Below are positions 24,359 through 33,384 of a stretch of DNA of 64,000 bases, piece after piece. Location: the NCBI GenBank assembly GCA_910578565.1, contig CAJTQF010000003.1:62001-126000 (forward strand), written 5' to 3'. The notes under the pieces are model-generated. The model was not told the origin of the DNA. It was given only the letters and a program-made list of their open reading frames with translations, and ran no database searches. The position numbers and the translations under genes were made by a program. Every line of letters begins with the position of its first letter. Position 1 is the first letter of the stretch. This DNA comes from an uncultured Christensenella sp. (lineage in GTDB: Bacteria; Bacillota; Clostridia; Christensenellales; Borkfalkiaceae).

Positions 24359-25363
24359 ATGAACGGTTCGAATTCAAGGAAAATAAAACTGCTGAAAATC
24401 TGGGAAATTCTAAATCGGGATACGGATGAAAACAATCCTATGCCCACGCCCGTACTTATAAAAAAACTCGCAGAATGCGGTATCGAAGTTGACCGCAAAA
24501 TTTTGTACAGCGACATAAAACTGCTGAACGATTTCGGCTACGAAGTAATGACCCACCGGTCTTCAAGCAACGAATACTATGTGGCTGACCGCAAATTCGA
24601 TATACCCGAGATACATATATTAATGGATGCGGTCAGAGCCGCTGGCTTTATTACTGAGAAGAAAACGGACGAGCTTGTAAGCAAAATTGCTCAGCTTGCT
24701 GGTAGCCAACGTGCGGAAGTGCTGACGCGGAATATCGTAGAGTTCAATACAAGAAAGAGCATAAATGAAAACATTTATTATTCGGTTTACGAAATAGCGT
24801 TGGCAATCGAGGAAAAGAAGAAAATCTCCTTTTCTTATTTTGACTACGATATAAAACGGCGGAAGGTCTACCGTAAGAAAAAGAGCGACCCGACCCAAAA
24901 CAGGAAATACAAAGTAAATCCGCTGGCGACGGTCTTCTCAAATGACAATTATTATTTAATATGTTATGACGACTGGTTCGGCAATCTGTCGCATTACCGC
25001 ATTGACAGAATGGACGAAGTAACAATGCTGGACGTTCCAAGTTCAGAGGAGGCACAGTCAAATAAAGCCGAAATCGTAAAGCATAAGCAGCAACTGTTTG
25101 GTATGTTCAGCGGTGATAAACAAAAGGTGTCTTTCGAGGCTGACAAAGACCTAATCGACGTCGTATTCGATTTCTTTGGGGCAGACCTATATATAAGTGA
25201 ATCAGCGAGCAATAAAATCGTATTTACCGCCGATGTACAGGTCAGCAAGCCTTTTATAGCATGGTGCTGTTCCTTTGGAACAGGGGTGAAAGTAACCGCG
25301 CCGCAAACGGTTGTGGAAATGGTAAAGGAATACTTGGCGGAAACTGCCGAGCAATACAGATAA
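24359..25363 (+). CDS. WYL-domain transcriptional regulator
   Basis: 334-residue protein with an N-terminal winged helix (residues 8-70: KLLKIWEILNRDTDENN, LIKKLAECGIEVDRKILYSDIKLL) and a WYL domain (about 140-230: ISFSYFDYDIKRRKV, YKVNPLATVFSNDNYYLICYDD, LSHYRIDRMDEV). WYL regulators sense nucleic-acid or nucleotide ligands and often control defence or phage genes. A WCX-like C-terminal part follows. It may bind the TGTC-N10-KACA sites shared by three island promoters, an inference from position only. Confidence 0.85.
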   Translation: MNGSNSRKIKLLKIWEILNRDTDENNPMPTPVLIKKLAECGIEVDRKILYSDIKLLNDFGYEVMTHRSSSNEYYVADRKFDIPEIHILMDAVRAAGFITEKKTDELVSKIAQLAGSQRAEVLTRNIVEFNTRKSINENIYYSVYEIALAIEEKKKISFSYFDYDIKRRKVYRKKKSDPTQNRKYKVNPLATVFSNDNYYLICYDDWFGNLSHYRIDRMDEVTMLDVPSSEEAQSNKAEIVKHKQQLFGMFSGDKQKVSFEADKDLIDVVFDFFGADLYISESASNKIVFTADVQVSKPFIAWCCSFGTGVKVTAPQTVVEMVKEYLAETAEQYR

Positions 25364-25384
25364 ATTACTTAGGGGGAACGTCGT

Positions 25385-26587
25385 ATGCAAGAATTACACT
25401 ATGCACTTCTCGACGGCGAATTGGTATCAATACATGAAGTCAAAAACGGTCTTAAATGTGGCTGTGTATGTCCAGCTTGTGGGGCGAAACTCATCGCCCG
25501 GCAAGGGCAGAAAGTAGCCTATCACTTTGCCCATTATAAAGCCGTGGACTGCGAACACGGAAAAGAAACGGCGTTGCATCTGCTGGGGAAAAAGGTAATC
25601 TCCAAGGGGCGTGTTTTTCTGCCTGCAAAGCCTTTCACGGGCGAAAGCCAAGGCACGGTGCGTACCTATAATGAAGCGATAGAAGAAACATATATCGGAA
25701 TGGTCAAACCCGACGTGCTGTTAAAATCAGATGGCGAAATGCTCGGTGTTGAGATTAAAGTCCACCACGCCGTTGACGATGAAAAGAAGTACAAAATATA
25801 CGAGCTTGGACTGCCGACAATAGAAATAGACTTGAGCGATGCCGGGGACGATTACACGGAAGAATCGGTCGAGCAAATTATTCTCAGCGGACAAAAGACG
25901 AGCTGGGTCTATACGCCCGAATCGAAGGGTTATTTTCTTCGTGAATGGTTCGGTGATTCGGTGCGTACACGGAATATGGATCACGTTGAGCATTGTCCTC
26001 TCGACAATGGAAATAAGGCATATATTGTGGGGTTAAGCAAATATGAGTGCCACGATTGCGGTTACGGAAATATCGGCGGAATACACATTGACCGCATAGT
26101 ATGTGCTGGTAAATTGAAAGGGATTGATTACAAGGCCATTGAGAAAATCCGCTCGATAGCCAAAATCGAAGGACAGTTGAAATCGTTTGACGTGGTCATT
26201 AATGGTGAGGAGATACACAGAGAATTTGAAGTGGCGGTCGCCGCCGAAAAAGAGGAGAAACCGCGCGGTGTTCAAATCTGCTTTGCCGATGATACCATAT
26301 GCTGGAGATGCAAGCAAAAGATGTGTTCTGTGTATGGACTTGTGAATGGTACGCCCATATCCCCCGACGAATTCAATGAAACGATGATAAGGATATCCCG
26401 TGAGAAAGGCGTAAGGCTGGAAGAACGGCGCAGCGGTATGACGAAAGAAACGCACCTCGTAAACGTGTGTCCGCATTGCGGCACATTCATCGGCGAGTTC
26501 TACTTGCATGACCTTTGGTATGAAGAAACCGAAACCATACAGGTGGAAGATACAACGGGGTTCAATCTTGACGAGCGACAAGGATGA
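25385..26587 (+). CDS. CoiA-like nuclease-family protein (copy 1)
   Basis: 400 residues. The first 190 resemble the CoiA/competence-nuclease group: a start with LHYALLDGELVSI, zinc-like CGCVCPACGAKL, then AYHFAHYKAVDCEHGKETALH, and a PD-(D/E)XK-like core with KPDVLL and VEIKVHHAVDDEKKYKIYE. The C-terminal half carries four more CxxC-type motifs (CHDCGYG, CWRCKQKMC, CPHCGTF), probably zinc ribbons. Tandem with a shorter paralogue that overlaps it by 4 bases. CoiA itself aids transformation; here a DNA-processing or defence role is more likely, unproven. Confidence 0.7.
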   Translation: MQELHYALLDGELVSIHEVKNGLKCGCVCPACGAKLIARQGQKVAYHFAHYKAVDCEHGKETALHLLGKKVISKGRVFLPAKPFTGESQGTVRTYNEAIEETYIGMVKPDVLLKSDGEMLGVEIKVHHAVDDEKKYKIYELGLPTIEIDLSDAGDDYTEESVEQIILSGQKTSWVYTPESKGYFLREWFGDSVRTRNMDHVEHCPLDNGNKAYIVGLSKYECHDCGYGNIGGIHIDRIVCAGKLKGIDYKAIEKIRSIAKIEGQLKSFDVVINGEEIHREFEVAVAAEKEEKPRGVQICFADDTICWRCKQKMCSVYGLVNGTPISPDEFNETMIRISREKGVRLEERRSGMTKETHLVNVCPHCGTFIGEFYLHDLWYEETETIQVEDTTGFNLDERQG

Positions 26588-27507
26588 CAATGCGGTATTT
26601 ACAATTCGCTTTGCGGAACAATGAATTGATTTCTATAAACGACGTGTCAAGCGGTTTGGAATGCGGATGCGTCTGCCCTGAATGTGGGGCAATGCTTGTT
26701 GCTAAAAAGGGTAGCAGGCGTATGCATCACTTTTCGCATTATCAAGCGGCGGAATGTGAGAACGGTATAGAAACCGCTCTCCATCTCCTCAGCAAGCAGA
26801 TAATAGAGAGAACGAAACGATTATATGTGCCAAGTATTCCGTCCGTTGAAAAATCCATTGGGAAAGTTACCGAATACGACGAGGCGATCGAAGAAAAGGA
26901 AATCGACGGTATCATTAAACCCGACGTGCAGCTCAGAGCAAGAATGGACTTGTGGGGTGCCGGGCGAGTTGTGAATGTCGAAATTAAGGTTTCGCATGCT
27001 GTCGACGAGGCAAAGAAATATAAGCTATTGGAACTTGGAATACCAACAATAGAAATCGATTTGAGCGATTTGGGGGCTGATTATACCGAAGAAAAAGTAG
27101 AACAGCTAATCCTGAGCGGAGAGAAAACGAAATGGGTATATTCGCCCAGAGCAAAGCGTTATTTCATTGAGGAGTGGCTATGCGACATAAGGGTGTCGAA
27201 ACTTCGTTACGGCAAGCATTATTGGGTAGACTTTTGTCCGCTGAACGGGTTGGAAACGGTTTACGGACGCTGGTGGTCTGAATTGCCGTGCTTCTCTTGC
27301 GAATGCGCCGATGCGCCAAAACCAATAAAGGAAATAAAATGCTTGGGCAAATTAAAGGGCATCGCCATAAGCAGTATAGAAAGAATAGAACGGGTTGAGC
27401 GAGAGCGTGGCTTTTTGAAGTCCGTGGACTTGGTTGTCAACGGCGAAAGAATACATCGGGAATTTGACATCCCACCCAAAAAGGAGAATGACATTATTTA
27501 TGACTAA
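26584..27507 (+). CDS. CoiA-like nuclease-family protein (copy 2)
   Basis: 307-residue paralogue of the preceding gene with the same order of motifs: LQFALRNNELISI, CGCVCPECGAML, MHHFSHYQAAECENGIETALH, IKPDVQL and VEIKVSHAVDEAKKYKLLE. It lacks the C-terminal zinc-ribbon part of copy 1. The start may be ATG 26584 (overlapping the previous stop) or the ATG two codons on. The tandem pair arose by duplication. Confidence 0.7.
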   Translation: MTMRYLQFALRNNELISINDVSSGLECGCVCPECGAMLVAKKGSRRMHHFSHYQAAECENGIETALHLLSKQIIERTKRLYVPSIPSVEKSIGKVTEYDEAIEEKEIDGIIKPDVQLRARMDLWGAGRVVNVEIKVSHAVDEAKKYKLLELGIPTIEIDLSDLGADYTEEKVEQLILSGEKTKWVYSPRAKRYFIEEWLCDIRVSKLRYGKHYWVDFCPLNGLETVYGRWWSELPCFSCECADAPKPIKEIKCLGKLKGIAISSIERIERVERERGFLKSVDLVVNGERIHREFDIPPKKENDIIYD

Positions 27508-27760
27508 CAGGATAGATAGTTTTGAAATTGAGATGGACGAAATAGACGGCAGCAAAGCTGAAATGGAAGTATGCAAACGCTGTGGAATAGGCTGGCCTAA
27601 TAGTTCGGACTTAAGTCAATTCTGGAATGGCAGCTGTCAGAAGGTTAATATTTTTGCTACTGAAGGGAAAGCGTCTTGCTGGGTATCTGCACATAAAAAA
27701 GCGAATTCAGAAAAATGTGTAGTCACTGTGTCCAGCATTATGTCTTCACGAAAACGGTGA
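27500..27760 (+). CDS. Small unknown protein with cysteines
   Basis: Unrecognised 86-residue frame that begins within the last codons of the previous gene, 13 bases after AAGGAG. It contains CKRCGIGWPN and two later single cysteines, so a zinc ribbon is possible. The last gene of this operon before a terminator at 27785. A slightly earlier ATG (27488) is also possible. Confidence 0.55.
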   Translation: MTNRIDSFEIEMDEIDGSKAEMEVCKRCGIGWPNSSDLSQFWNGSCQKVNIFATEGKASCWVSAHKKANSEKCVVTVSSIMSSRKR

Positions 27761-27784
27761 TTTTAAACAAGAAGTTAAATAGGA

Positions 27785-27812
27785 AGACCGCATATAATGC
27801 GGTCTTTTTTTG
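27785..27812 (+). terminator. Terminator, first of an identical-stem pair
   Basis: AGACCGCAT (27785-27793) with ATGCGGTCT (27797-27805), then a run of T. The same stem recurs at 28461-28481 after the next gene. Confidence 0.9.
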
Positions 27813-27871
27813 GTCTTAAGAGACTTGTAAATTTTTGATTATTATGCTATAATTAAAGGTGAGGTGAAATA

Positions 27872-28426
27872 GTGAGAACGGAAGTTACGGTTGATATTTA
27901 TAATCAATGCTATTGCGCAGCAAAAGAGCTGATTGAGATTTCAAAACTAAAAAAAGGCAACGTAATTATAGTTGGCTGCTCGACAAGTGAGGTATGCAGC
28001 TCAAAAATCGGCACAGCCTCTAATATGGATGTGGCAAAATTAATTTTCGATGGGATTAATCTCGCTGTCCAAGAAAAGGGTCTATATCTTGCAGTACAAT
28101 GCTGTGAGCATTTGAATAGAGCAATAGTTGTTGAACATGAAGCTGTAAGTTGTGACGGAGTCAATGTTGTTCCGCAAGTAAAGGCAGGCGGGGCATTGGC
28201 GGCAACAGCATATCAAAGTTTTAAAAATCCTGTAATTGTAGAAAGTATTTTGGCAGATGCAGGAATAGATATTGGTGATACTTTAATCGGCATGCATCTA
28301 AAACAGGTTGCAGTACCAGTAAGACTTTCAATAAAAAGAATTGGTGATGCAAATTTGGTTTGTGCCAGGACACGTCCAAAATTTATCGGTGGTGAGCGAG
28401 CTGTTTACAATCAAGACCTATTATAA
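27872..28426 (+). CDS. UPF0340 (YwlG, TIGR01440) family protein
   Basis: 184 residues with the family's segments VIIVGCSTSEVCSSKIGTASN, LYLAVQCCEHLNRAIVVE, VNVVPQVKAGGALAATAY and IGMHLKQVAVPVR. The family is widespread and conserved in Bacillota, with unknown function. GTG start with GAGGTG upstream; a promoter (TTGTAA-17-TATAAT) ends at about 27856. Its presence inside an island, isolated between two identical terminator hairpins, suggests it moved as a unit. Confidence 0.85.
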   Translation: MRTEVTVDIYNQCYCAAKELIEISKLKKGNVIIVGCSTSEVCSSKIGTASNMDVAKLIFDGINLAVQEKGLYLAVQCCEHLNRAIVVEHEAVSCDGVNVVPQVKAGGALAATAYQSFKNPVIVESILADAGIDIGDTLIGMHLKQVAVPVRLSIKRIGDANLVCARTRPKFIGGERAVYNQDLL

Positions 28427-28460
28427 ATTTCGATATGTTGATAAAAAACGAAACATAAAA

Positions 28461-28486
28461 AGACCGCATTATATGCGGTCTTTTTC
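28461..28486 (+). terminator. Terminator, second of the identical-stem pair
   Basis: AGACCGCAT (28461-28469) with ATGCGGTCT (28473-28481), then TTTTC. Confidence 0.9.
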
Positions 28487-28507
28487 ATTAGAGCAGGTAT
28501 GCTATTT

Positions 28508-28536
28508 TTTACACCTATATTTTATAAATGTAATAT
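28508..28536 (+). promoter_or_regulatory. Promoter of the integrase gene
   Basis: TTTACA (28508-28513), 17-base spacer, TAATAT (28531-28536). The words ACACCTATAT and AAATGTAA in it recur at about 29775-29793, downstream of the gene. Confidence 0.6.
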
Positions 28537-28559
28537 GAAATTATATTTTGGAGGAACAA

Positions 28560-29489
28560 ATGAAATACGGTGAATGGCTTACTGAATGGCTAAACAACTA
28601 TGTCAGAATATCGGCAAAACACAGAACAATTGAACGCTATTCGGAAATTATTAATAATCACTTAATCCCGTCCGTTGGGGAGATAGAGTTACAGGAATTA
28701 ACGCCAATAATTTTACAGAAGTATATCTCGGAATTACTTAAGTGTGGCAATAAAAGAACTGGGGCGGGGCTATCTTCGAGTGCAGTAAATTCAATTATTA
28801 CCGTCATACAGAACTCACTACATACGGCATACAATTTGCGTTATATCAATGATATGGTGGGGGATAAGCTAAAAAGACCCAAGGCAGTAGAAAAGCAAAT
28901 TGAATGCTTTTCGGTGGCGGAACAGAAACAGATAGAGCAAGCGGTCAGAGACGGAAAAAGACCTTATATGTTGGGTGTCCTGATTTGCCTTTACACGGGT
29001 TTGCGAATAGGTGAATTGTTAGCTCTTGAATGGAGCGACATAGACTTTTCAAACGGCACATTGATGGTGGATAAAACGTGTCATTATGGCGTAAATCTAA
29101 ATGGGCAATTTGGTCGGATTGTAGACACTCCGAAAACCGAAACATCAATAAGATTAATACCATTGCCCAAGCAGCTCATCCCTCTAATGAAAGAGCATAA
29201 AAAAATCCCCTCCAAGCTTGTAATAAGCAAAAATGGAGAAGGGATTTCAAACAGAACATATCAGCGGAATTTTGAATCGCTTTTGAAATCGTTAAATTTG
29301 AAGCATAGAGGGTTTCATGCAATAAGACACACTTTTGCAACGCGTGCGTTGGAATGCGGTATGGATGTTAAAACGCTCTCAGAACTGCTGGGGCATAAGT
29401 CGCCAGCTGTAACACTCAAAAAATATGCGCATACATTTTTAATTCATAAGAAAGAAATGATGAATCGCCTCGGGAAATTACTTGTGTAA
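28560..29489 (+). CDS. Tyrosine recombinase / integrase
   Basis: 309-residue phage-type integrase. N-terminal SAM-like core-binding domain (residues 1-100: WLNNYVRISAKHRTIERYSEIINNHL), catalytic domain with arginine in LYTGLRIGELLALEW, lysine of VDKTCHYG, the HAIRHTFATRALE box, histidine of LLGHKSPAVTLKKY, and the catalytic tyrosine in KKYAHT. Complete and likely active. ATG at 28560 follows TGGAGGA. Inverted repeats at 29561 and 29731 behind the gene may be its core sites. Confidence 0.95.
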   Translation: MKYGEWLTEWLNNYVRISAKHRTIERYSEIINNHLIPSVGEIELQELTPIILQKYISELLKCGNKRTGAGLSSSAVNSIITVIQNSLHTAYNLRYINDMVGDKLKRPKAVEKQIECFSVAEQKQIEQAVRDGKRPYMLGVLICLYTGLRIGELLALEWSDIDFSNGTLMVDKTCHYGVNLNGQFGRIVDTPKTETSIRLIPLPKQLIPLMKEHKKIPSKLVISKNGEGISNRTYQRNFESLLKSLNLKHRGFHAIRHTFATRALECGMDVKTLSELLGHKSPAVTLKKYAHTFLIHKKEMMNRLGKLLV

Positions 29490-29560
29490 AGAAGCGGTTA
29501 TTGAGAAATTGTTAAGTCATCGTTGGCAGACCGCCAAAGGTGGCTTTTTAATCATAAAAA

Positions 29561-29587
29561 TAACACCTAATAATGTATTAGGTGTTA
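29561..29587. repeat. Perfect inverted repeat behind the integrase, possible core site 1
   Basis: Two 12-base arms (TAACACCTAATA and its complement) around a 3-base centre ATG. The form of two recombinase half-sites around a short crossover region is typical for tyrosine recombinases, but it might also be a terminator-like element. Confidence 0.5.
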
Positions 29588-29730
29588 AAAACCTTTCTAA
29601 ATTATACCATATTTCGCCAAAAAACACAAGGGATTGAACCTTATTTTTTTATGCTTCATTAATTAAAATGACTTTCAATACAATGTTAGATGTCATAATA
29701 AAGAGTTTTTTTACTAAAACCAATCCTCGT

Positions 29731-29756
29731 TTACACCTAATACATTATTAGGCGTC
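29731..29756. repeat. Imperfect inverted repeat, possible core site 2
   Basis: ACACCTAATA (29733-29742), centre CAT, TATTAGGCGT (29746-29755). Nearly the same as the repeat at 29561, with the centre in reverse orientation. The rest of 29490-29816 holds a short hairpin at about 29530-29545 and no gene. Confidence 0.5.
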
Positions 29757-29816
29757 TTCACTGTAGAGATTTGTAACACCTATATCAAATGTAACACAAA
29801 ATAGGGGCGTGTGGTT

Positions 29817-30458
29817 ATGGAATGGTTAAAAGATATGTTTATTGAAATGGACTGGAGGCAATTCATTCCTAGTCTTGTCGCTACAATAATAGGTATATTT
29901 GGGCCATTTTGGATTCAATCAATGATTGAAAAAGTAAACAAAAAGAAAGCTGCCCTGAAAATGATTTGTCAGATAAAAAGGGAGTTAAAAGATATTGCGA
30001 AGGAAATAAAAAAATTAGAAGATAATAAGCGATATATTGATCCAATTAAAACTCCGATTTGGACTGGAATACAAAATACAAATGAAATTTCATTATTAAC
30101 TATTCTCCGCAAGAAAAAAAAGAAAGCGAACAAACAAAAGAGCGAGCAGTTGGAATCGGTAACGCAGAATGATATTGTTGACGAAAATAACAAACCCCAA
30201 TCGGATTGGTATAAAGCGGTATATTCAATTTATGGACTTATTGATGAATTTAATAAATGGTGTAATTTGTATTCAGAGCAAAGAACAGCTGGTAGACCAC
30301 AAAATGACCCTGACATCAAGACGGTTAAAAATTGTATAAACGATTTAGAAAATACGCTATGTTCATTATCTGACGATGAATATGAGAGCATTCAATATGT
30401 TTTAAATCTTTTAGATAATGTATTGACAGAAAACAAGTGTAAGGAACAGAGTGAATAA
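29817..30458 (+). CDS. Membrane-anchored coiled-coil protein, first gene of a three-gene operon
   Basis: Unrecognised 213-residue protein. One membrane helix near residues 15-33 (FIPSLVATIIGIFGPFWI) is followed by a long lysine-rich coiled coil (NKKKAALKMICQIKRELKDIAKEIKKLED) and a soluble C-terminal half. AGGGGCG precedes ATG 29817. Two bases separate it from the next gene. Defence effectors are often paired with such a membrane partner, but no known family is recognised. Confidence 0.7.
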   Translation: MEWLKDMFIEMDWRQFIPSLVATIIGIFGPFWIQSMIEKVNKKKAALKMICQIKRELKDIAKEIKKLEDNKRYIDPIKTPIWTGIQNTNEISLLTILRKKKKKANKQKSEQLESVTQNDIVDENNKPQSDWYKAVYSIYGLIDEFNKWCNLYSEQRTAGRPQNDPDIKTVKNCINDLENTLCSLSDDEYESIQYVLNLLDNVLTENKCKEQSE

Positions 30459-30460
30459 TT

Positions 30461-32350
30461 ATGGCTAGAGGTGCTGAAGACACAACAGAATATGGCAATT
30501 TGAACCCCAATGGCGATGAAGAAGCGGTTAAAACTACTTCGGCTCAGGTTATTGAACCTGAGCAATTCCATAATGAGGAAATTTATAGAGTATACGTTTC
30601 AGCTAATCCTGGCATATCAAAATTTAGAGATGCTTTTCGTTCAGCAATATTGGATGAAGGCGACTTAATTATTGAGTGTTGTGATAGGAAGATAGATTTG
30701 GCAAAAATTATGGGGCGCATCGATATCTCAGATGCGGTCATTATCGCTGTCAGTGAACTTGATTCGATGGTAGCGAATCATCAATGCAACTCTTGCATAT
30801 TGCAAACTAAATGCAGTCAAGCTGGTGATTCTAATTGTGCAATGTTTATTTCTGAGTTCGAGTATTTATATGCAAAGTCGCGCAATAAAGATATACGATT
30901 TATTTTGTTGAATAGCTCAGAATATACACCTAATCGAGATGAAAGAATTGAAAAGTTTTACGAGCAGTTACCGAATGCAATAAAACGCACAGTTATTATC
31001 GACAACAAGGACGCATTAGGTTCTGTATATCGAAATTTTCGTTCGGAATTAAAACTCAGACATCTTGGGCTGAGCATTAAAAATGAACACGAAAGAGACA
31101 AAATTTTAAGAGTGTTAAATGAGTGTGTGCAACTCGGAGGCGTGCCACAAACCATTGGACAATATACAATTACATCTGGCGAAATGAATGCAAATGCTGG
31201 TAGTGAAATACATATTTTAACCAACGAAATGCGTAATTATGATTTTACGGCGCTGTCTTCATTAACTATAGCTATTAATACTAAAAAAGGAGTGCAGTAT
31301 TTTTACTATGGAAATAATGAAACAAAGGCGGAGTTCGATTGGTTTAAAACTACACTTCCCCATTTTTATGAAAAACGTTTTAAGGCTAGGCAACGAGTTG
31401 TTGCCTGGATTAGACAGGCAAAATTTGACTATGAAAGTTTTAGTGATTTTTTGAATATTATCAGCTTTAATAGAACGATAAGAGGAATTGTCACTTACCT
31501 TTTAATGCAATGTAGTCAAATTGATAAGTTAAGTGACATTTTGAAATTGTGTGAAGAAGGGTTAAAAAGTAAACCATATAAAACATCAATTGATTCGGTA
31601 TTGGAAATTGATAGTTCAAGGTTGCGGAAATGGATTACTTGGCGAGATAAGGATTTTACGGATGATAGCGGAATCTACAAATACGTAGATAAATTAAGCG
31701 TATTGATTGAGCCTTTAAAAAGTAATGAACACATAATAAACAAAGCGTTTATTAAAGAATTTCTAACTAAATTAGAAGCACTAAATAATATGGTGCTTTT
31801 GACACGCTGGCAAGCACCTACAGATGATATATACATTAAATTGTCTGAAAGCGAGATAGAAGAAATTATAAACTATTTCAAGTATAAGGATTCAGCACGT
31901 GGGGGAGAAGACCCTAGGAATGTAATCATTTCCGAGCCTATTGAGGAATGGCTTAAGCCAAAGGAAGGAGAAATGATTGGTGCTGAGCGTACTGAATTTA
32001 TGGATCAAGACATAGACAGATATTTACAAAATTTGCATTTCTGTCTAGTTGAAGACAATAATCCTTATATTTTAGGCTACAATTTTGTTTTATTTCTTGG
32101 TTATAATCCCAAGAGCAAAAGTAAAAATTCTGCCGCTTGGTATACCACCTATATAAATAATGACAACACATCAACTAACGTTGTTATTGATAATGCGATT
32201 TTTATGGTTGATATGGATGAAAAACATAAAATCTATATGGAAATCCAAGACATTTATAGGCAATTAATTATTTTTAACGAGCCTGCCATAGCAGAACTTA
32301 AAAAATCCCATTCAAGAATTTTACAGACTTTGGAAATTAACGAGCAATGA
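30461..32350 (+). CDS. Large unknown protein, possibly with an N-terminal TIR/SLOG-like sensor or effector domain
   Basis: 629 residues, not recognised. Residues 40-200 could be a Rossmann-type alpha/beta fold of the TIR or DUF4062 kind: IYRVYVSANPGISKFRDAF, LIIECCDRKIDLAKIMGRI, DAVIIAVSELDSM, then IRFILLNSSEYT. A cysteine cluster CNSCILQTKC...SNC (about 107-123) could bind a metal. The remainder is helical, without motifs I can name. It overlaps the decarboxylase gene by 4 bases, so the pair is translationally coupled. Confidence 0.65.
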   Translation: MARGAEDTTEYGNLNPNGDEEAVKTTSAQVIEPEQFHNEEIYRVYVSANPGISKFRDAFRSAILDEGDLIIECCDRKIDLAKIMGRIDISDAVIIAVSELDSMVANHQCNSCILQTKCSQAGDSNCAMFISEFEYLYAKSRNKDIRFILLNSSEYTPNRDERIEKFYEQLPNAIKRTVIIDNKDALGSVYRNFRSELKLRHLGLSIKNEHERDKILRVLNECVQLGGVPQTIGQYTITSGEMNANAGSEIHILTNEMRNYDFTALSSLTIAINTKKGVQYFYYGNNETKAEFDWFKTTLPHFYEKRFKARQRVVAWIRQAKFDYESFSDFLNIISFNRTIRGIVTYLLMQCSQIDKLSDILKLCEEGLKSKPYKTSIDSVLEIDSSRLRKWITWRDKDFTDDSGIYKYVDKLSVLIEPLKSNEHIINKAFIKEFLTKLEALNNMVLLTRWQAPTDDIYIKLSESEIEEIINYFKYKDSARGGEDPRNVIISEPIEEWLKPKEGEMIGAERTEFMDQDIDRYLQNLHFCLVEDNNPYILGYNFVLFLGYNPKSKSKNSAAWYTTYINNDNTSTNVVIDNAIFMVDMDEKHKIYMEIQDIYRQLIIFNEPAIAELKKSHSRILQTLEINEQ

Positions 32351-33384
32351 TGTATTTGATTAACAGACAAAACTTAATAAGCACGGTTAATAGTTATTCT
32401 GTTAATGCGCGGGTGTATTATCCTTATAAGGCTAATACAAATTGTCATGTGGTGCAAATCTTAGATCCCTTAATTGCCGGGTATGAAGTTGCTTCAATTT
32501 ATCACTTAATCTATTTGATAACAAAGCGCAAGGTTGAACCTCAAAGAATTCTTTACAGCGCACCTATAAAATCCAACTCACAAATAAAGAGAGCCCTGTC
32601 TTTGGGGGTCAATAATATTGTGGTTGACAACATTGACGAGCTGGAAAGGATAATTCGTTTGGCGAATAATAATCCTTTAAATATTATTCTAAGAGTTGAT
32701 ATATCTAATTTTATAAATGCGCAGCAATCCGTTTTCAAATGGGGTGCTTCCATCAATGAGATACTCTACATGAAAGAGATGCTTGCAAATAGTGCGCATC
32801 AATATATGGGGTTGAACTTTTATATACCTCAAGAAGTCGACTGTGCAAGCAATTTTGTAACAGTTATAGACGGAATAGCTAATACAATAGGTGTTCGTGA
32901 TTGCAAAGTAATCGATATTGGTGGAGGGATATCTTCGGCAGATGTCGAGTCAATACTTACCAAAATTAAGGTTAAATATGATTTGGGTGGCGTGGATTTT
33001 ATAGTAGAACCTGGAAGACATTTGCTGAACCCTAATATTGACTTAATTGTAAAAATAATTGACATAAGAGCAAAACAAGGGCAAAAATTAGTCTTTATTG
33101 ATAGCGGTATATATAGCGGTTTAATGGATGCTGTAATAAAAAACAGGAGATTTAAAATTAGCTATATAAACAACAAAAAGAGACAGCTTGATGAGAGAGT
33201 TGAGCGATGCCTTATATGCGGAGATTCTTCAGATATTTCTGATGTTCTTGGCATATATGACTTGCCAAAAAATATTCGAGTTGGCGACGAGTTAATAATT
33301 AGCGAGTGTGGATCTTATTGTAGTGAGCTGGATACAGATTTCTGCAAAAACAAAAGAGCCAACTACTACATAGTTGACTCTTGA
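32347..33384 (+). CDS. PLP-dependent decarboxylase of the alanine-racemase fold (DAP/ornithine decarboxylase type)
   Basis: 345 residues. All signatures of fold-type III decarboxylases are present: the PLP lysine in YPYKANTN (about residue 29), HLIYLI..., glycine loop IDIGGGIS (about 195), VEPGRHLL (about 222), the second-site cysteine CLICGDSSDISDVL (about 290) and ISECGSYCSELDTDF near the end. LysA and ODC relatives decarboxylate diaminopimelate, ornithine or lysine; at 345 residues this one is on the short side. Inside an island, paired with an unknown protein and a tRNA-like gene, it is unlikely to be ordinary lysine synthesis. Confidence 0.8.
   Translation: MMYLINRQNLISTVNSYSVNARVYYPYKANTNCHVVQILDPLIAGYEVASIYHLIYLITKRKVEPQRILYSAPIKSNSQIKRALSLGVNNIVVDNIDELERIIRLANNNPLNIILRVDISNFINAQQSVFKWGASINEILYMKEMLANSAHQYMGLNFYIPQEVDCASNFVTVIDGIANTIGVRDCKVIDIGGGISSADVESILTKIKVKYDLGGVDFIVEPGRHLLNPNIDLIVKIIDIRAKQGQKLVFIDSGIYSGLMDAVIKNRRFKISYINNKKRQLDERVERCLICGDSSDISDVLGIYDLPKNIRVGDELIISECGSYCSELDTDFCKNKRANYYIVDS
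33345..33381 (-). terminator. Terminator of the tRNA-like gene (inside the decarboxylase 3' end)
   Basis: On the minus strand an 11-bp stem (33371-33381 with 33355-33365, one G-U pair), 5-base loop and TTTTGTTTTT tail (33354-33345). It begins three bases after the encoded CCA. It lies within the last codons of the convergent decarboxylase gene. Confidence 0.8.

Noticed and set aside
29561..29756. CRISPR array from the repeated ACACCTAATA words
   Set aside because: Only two inverted palindromic copies, no regular spacing and no cas genes; better explained as recombinase sites or terminators.
32347..33384. Ordinary biosynthetic lysA
   Set aside because: Signature residues fit the fold, but the length is short and it is coupled to an unknown gene in an island without other lysine genes; named only as decarboxylase-type.
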